Shown here piece after piece: positions 6,063-8,086 of a stretch of DNA of 8,086 nucleotides (position 1 is the stretch's first letter; every line of letters begins with the position of its first letter). Position numbers and translations under genes: made by a program. Origin of the DNA: Fimenecus sp045531435 (GTDB lineage: Bacteria; Bacillota; Clostridia; Oscillospirales; Acutalibacteraceae); assembly GCA_045531435.1 (NCBI GenBank), contig JAZSDZ010000068.1, positions 1 to 8,086 of the forward strand, written 5' to 3'. The notes under the pieces were generated by a model, which ran no database searches, had not been told where the DNA came from, and was given only the letters and a program-made list of their open reading frames with translations.

Positions 6063-7001
6063 TTAATTTATTCCTTCTGTTATCACACCCTTCATCACCC
6101 TCGAAATATATGACTTTGACACAGGGTCACCATTTCTTTGAGCGATTACAAATTTAGCATTGAGGTTAGAATTACGAAGTGCAACAAGAACTGAATTTAC
6201 TTCAGTTGTTATTGTTATAACTCTTGTCCTTTTATCACTTAACGGCTTGAATTTAATTGAATAATCCGTTTTTCCGTCCTCCGAAAGATTGATTTCGGAG
6301 GATGTTTTATTTACGGTAATTGTCATGTTTTCAAAATCAACATCAGCCCAAGTCAGCGCAAGTGCCTCGCCAATCTTCATATCGGTAAGCAGCATAAACT
6401 TAACTGCGTTACCGTGCATATACTTGGGTCTGCAGGTGTCTGGATTAACACTATCTGCAACAGCAAAGATTCTTTCAAGATCTTTGGATGAGTAGCCCTT
6501 TTTCGCTTTCTTCTCGACTCTTGATTCAGGACAGTTAACAAACCGCATATAGTTATACCTTTTACCTTTAGGTTCAGCATAGCACTCGAAAATCATTTTA
6601 AGCAGTTTATGACAATCCTTAACAACGCTGTCAGACTTTGTTCCTGCTATATCATCAAGCACACCCACCAACACACTCTTCTTTATCCCCTTCATTTTCT
6701 TATCCCCGATAACAGGCTTAATCTGTGAATTGAATAAAGAAACAAATTTGACATAACTTGTATTCTTGACTCTATTCTCCAAAACATCCTTAAAGATATT
6801 TTCAAAGAATTCATTGAGTGTGCTCACCGGATAATATTCTCCATCGGGATAGTCTTTCAGGAATTTGTTAATGGATGATTGACTTGGGTGGGTGTGGGTG
6901 GTGCGTCTGGTCTCCCCTGTTTCATCTATGTACCAAACCTCACATTTGTACCGACCGTCCTTCAACTTATACACCGTATGACTGCGAACTTTTACTATCA
7001 T
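6063..7001 (-). CDS. Truncated, catalytically inactive tyrosine-recombinase homologue (312 aa)
   Basis: Arm-binding-like segment (about 8-50; GRYKCEVWYIDETGETRR), core-binding domain (about 58-140; NSQIKPVIGDKKMKGIKKS) and the first half of a catalytic domain (about 168-312; GEALALTWADVDF). Arg I is Lys209 and the preceding Gly is Asp207 (LTDMKIGEA). The protein stops after the VMKGVITEGIN helix, before the HxxR box, the second His and the Tyr nucleophile; none of these is found in the 80 bp downstream. It cannot catalyse recombination. It shares specific positions with the inactive 379-aa protein (SVVK..H, N(F/Y)M..V..P.S, KG(F/Y), LERI). The start at 7001 is chosen for AGGAGGG 7 bases upstream and because the domain begins there; an in-frame ATG at 7148 would add an unrelated hydrophobic stretch. 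It lies between the two 165-aa genes. Confidence 0.82.
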   Translation of the reverse strand: MIVKVRSHTVYKLKDGRYKCEVWYIDETGETRRTTHTHPSQSSINKFLKDYPDGEYYPVSTLNEFFENIFKDVLENRVKNTSYVKFVSLFNSQIKPVIGDKKMKGIKKSVLVGVLDDIAGTKSDSVVKDCHKLLKMIFECYAEPKGKRYNYMRFVNCPESRVEKKAKKGYSSKDLERIFAVADSVNPDTCRPKYMHGNAVKFMLLTDMKIGEALALTWADVDFENMTITVNKTSSEINLSEDGKTDYSIKFKPLSDKRTRVITITTEVNSVLVALRNSNLNAKFVIAQRNGDPVSKSYISRVMKGVITEGIN

Positions 7002-7028
7002 TACATTTCCCTCCTGATTGATTTCAAG

Positions 7029-7045
7029 GAAAGTATGTAAGATTA
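7029..7045. repeat. Dispersed repeat GAAAGTATGTAAGATTA, copy upstream of the 312-aa gene
   Basis: This 17-bp sequence is identical to that at 7788-7804. Its 13-bp core, AAAGTATGTAAGA, also occurs at 3599-3611. All three copies have the same orientation and each lies 28-175 bp upstream of a - strand recombinase-type gene. That placement suggests a shared operator or recombination site. Confidence 0.7.
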
Positions 7046-7165
7046 ATTTTTGAAAAATGTTTTCTGAACAAAGAATCTTATTTCTATTACAGCAATAAAA
7101 GACGGATAACAAACAAAAAAGGAAACAATAAATCCTCTCTTTATCCATAACTGCCTTTCATTCAT

Positions 7166-7200
7166 AATGGTCCCAACATAATCGGTTGGGTCATTTTTTT
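7166..7200 (+). terminator. Terminator-like hairpin with + strand polarity at the end of the 165-aa gene B
   Basis: AATGGTCCCAAC and GTTGGGTCATT form an 11-bp stem with one bulged base, followed directly by seven Ts on the + strand. The stop codon of the - strand gene (7191-7193) lies in the stem. No + strand gene upstream explains it. In the - direction it has no T-run, so it probably does not separate gene B from the 312-aa gene. Confidence 0.5.
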
Positions 7201-7688
7201 GAGTGTCTGCCTTTTCTTGATGGCTGTTTTGTTGTGAAAAGCAAAATAAAAACAATATCATTAAAATGTTCTAAATAAAATTCATCAAAAATCTCAAGGA
7301 AACATCCTAAAGGCTCTGAACACATATCACCATCTGCCCCATATTCTTGCTGCCGATTCAAGATTAATTTAGTTAAATCATTTATGTAATAGTTACCTAT
7401 CTCATCCTTATACAGTGGATAATTATTAATAATTGTTTCGCAATCCATTAAATCATGTAAATCTTCACGTGCAATAATTTCATTCACGACTGTATCAATA
7501 GTCAGATAGCGGTCGTAGAACGTCGTAAAGAAGTAACACCTCATAAATTTATCATAATTGTGTAAGACTATACCGCGAGTTCCTCCTTTAATGCGAAGGT
7601 TCTGTTCTTTATTTTGAGCATTTACAAGTTTTGTTTTAAGAACCCATTCATAATGCTCATTTTGAAATAATTCAATGTTTTCTCTCAT
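7191..7688 (-). CDS. 165-aa recombinase-like N-terminal-domain protein, copy B (no catalytic domain)
   Basis: Paralogue of the 5485-5982 protein with identical length. Strong shared blocks are EW.LKT (14-19), YD.F..CYF.T (45-55), YDR.LTID..VN.II (58-72) and DLTKLI (104-109), plus a matching C-terminal segment (FLEIFDEFYLEHF, then DIVFILLF). It ends in a basic tail (KQPSRKGRHSKK) that copy A lacks, and its acidic linker is shorter. Like copy A it resembles an integrase arm-binding domain plus the beginning of the core-binding domain, without any catalytic part. AAGGAG 10-11 bases before the ATG supports the start. It is the first gene of the - strand set, behind a good promoter. The lost distance to the next gene (189 bp, with a second repeat copy) leaves open whether all three genes share one transcript. 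Confidence 0.75.
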   Translation of the reverse strand: MRENIELFQNEHYEWVLKTKLVNAQNKEQNLRIKGGTRGIVLHNYDKFMRCYFFTTFYDRYLTIDTVVNEIIAREDLHDLMDCETIINNYPLYKDEIGNYYINDLTKLILNRQQEYGADGDMCSEPLGCFLEIFDEFYLEHFNDIVFILLFTTKQPSRKGRHSKK

Positions 7689-7721
7689 AATTCTTTTCTC
7701 CTTACCTCATAATTTAACCAT

Positions 7722-7757
7722 ACTGTTTTTTATAACAGAAACAGTTTGATTGCACAA
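7722..7757 (-). promoter_or_regulatory. Promoter of 165-aa gene B, with dyad over the -10
   Basis: On the - strand, TTGTGC (7752-7757), a 17-bp spacer and TATAAA (7729-7734) form a sigma-A-type promoter 40 bp before the start at 7688. The -10 lies inside the inverted repeat ACTGTTT-N10-AAACAGT (7722-7745), a natural place for a repressor to bind. Confidence 0.6.
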
Positions 7758-7787
7758 TGTCACTTTCGTTTCTCTAATCTATCCAAA

Positions 7788-7804
7788 GAAAGTATGTAAG
7801 ATTA
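7788..7804. repeat. Dispersed repeat GAAAGTATGTAAGATTA, copy upstream of 165-aa gene B
   Basis: Exact match to 7029-7045 in the same orientation, so the pair brackets gene B as direct repeats 759 bp apart. On the - strand it is the left half of the dyad TAATCTTAC-N12-GATAGATTA (arms match 7 of 9). It lies 31 bp upstream of the -35 of gene B, a position suited to an activator or repressor site. Confidence 0.7.
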
Positions 7805-7877
7805 CGATTAAAAAATGAGTACACTCTTCTTCAAAGAATTAAATAAGATTTGTATTTATTCAAATAAGCTGTTTTGA

Positions 7878-8086
7878 TGTGTAGGTATATGCTCGGTGGA
7901 TGAGTCACTTAATGAAAGTAACACAACGGTTGAAGCCATAACGGTTATTTGCAGAATGCTTAAATCAAACAAAATGATTTCTGATATTATTTTTTCAATG
8001 CGTTTCAGTTCAAAGATTATGAAGCGAGTTTTTGTTATGACCGATAAATTCAATATGAATAAAATGAATTCTGAAAACAATCAGCT
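7878..8086 (+). pseudogene. Possible partial + strand reading frame with an in-frame TGA just upstream
   Basis: The + frame is open from 7878 to the right edge and reads like a lysine-, asparagine- and methionine-rich helical protein (for example TTVEAITVICRMLKSNKM). In the same frame an ATG at 7815 gives 20 codons before TGA (7875-7877). No Shine-Dalgarno sequence precedes that ATG or later starts (GTG 7896, ATG 7956). It may be a gene broken by the stop, a gene starting internally, or chance. The opposite strand is also open (8080-7856), but its product is a strongly hydrophobic mirror of this frame and is less credible. I do not recognise a family. Confidence 0.22.

Noticed and set aside
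7002..7148. ATG at 7148 as the start of the 312-aa protein
   Set aside because: It would add 49 residues including a hydrophobic stretch unlike any recombinase N-terminus. AGGAGGG directly before 7001 and the domain alignment favour the shorter form.
7043..7261. Small hydrophobic - strand frame between gene B and the 312-aa gene
   Set aside because: It overlaps the end of gene B in another frame, and its likely internal start (7157-7165 area) lacks a ribosome site.
7856..8080. 74-aa - strand frame at the right edge
   Set aside because: Highly hydrophobic product typical of the complement of a Lys/Asn-rich coding frame, with no supporting ribosome site seen.

Overview
This is an AT-rich window with strong AGGAGG-type ribosome binding sites and GC-hairpin/U-tract terminators. 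That suggests a low-GC Firmicute, probably a gut or rumen Clostridia such as the Ruminococcus/Oscillospiraceae group; the lineage is inferred from composition and style only. No housekeeping gene, tRNA or rRNA is visible. Essentially every recognisable gene is a tyrosine (phage-integrase family) recombinase or appears to derive from one, so this looks like an accessory locus, for example part of an integrative element or a recombinase cluster.

Layout. (1) Positions 2-1060, + strand: 3' part of a catalytically complete recombinase that runs off the left edge. (2) Positions 3423-1096, - strand: a two-gene operon with a complete 391-aa recombinase followed, 12 bp later, by a 379-aa full-length homologue that has lost nearly all catalytic residues. 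It ends at a GC-rich terminator between the convergent genes. (3) Positions 3424-3746: divergent intergenic region with tandem TTCTTGCC repeats, a mini-ORF behind a perfect Shine-Dalgarno sequence, and a terminator-like hairpin. (4) Positions 3747-4904, + strand: complete 385-aa recombinase, a close paralogue of (1). (5) Positions 4905-5484: non-coding, with a second copy of the same hairpin, a striking array of 11-bp phased TTGCA-type repeats (13 clear units, 5055-5191) bracketed by two dyads, and a terminator for the genes to its right. (6) Positions 7688-5485, - strand: three genes. Two paralogous 165-aa proteins resemble only the N-terminal DNA-binding half of a recombinase; between them lies a 312-aa recombinase homologue with Arg I changed to Lys and no C-terminal catalytic box. 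(7) Positions 7689-8086: a promoter with a dyad over its -10, a repeat copy, and a possible broken or partial + strand reading frame.

How it may work together (inference). The locus has two similar modules: an active + strand recombinase facing a - strand gene set that includes a catalytically dead relative. The two dead proteins share features with each other that the active enzymes lack. Together with the domain-only proteins, they could be DNA-binding accessory factors (architectural, directionality or repressor-like) that act with the active recombinases on the phased array and dyads. Function cannot be established from sequence alone; the conserved inactive proteins beside a large helically phased array are the most unusual part of this window.
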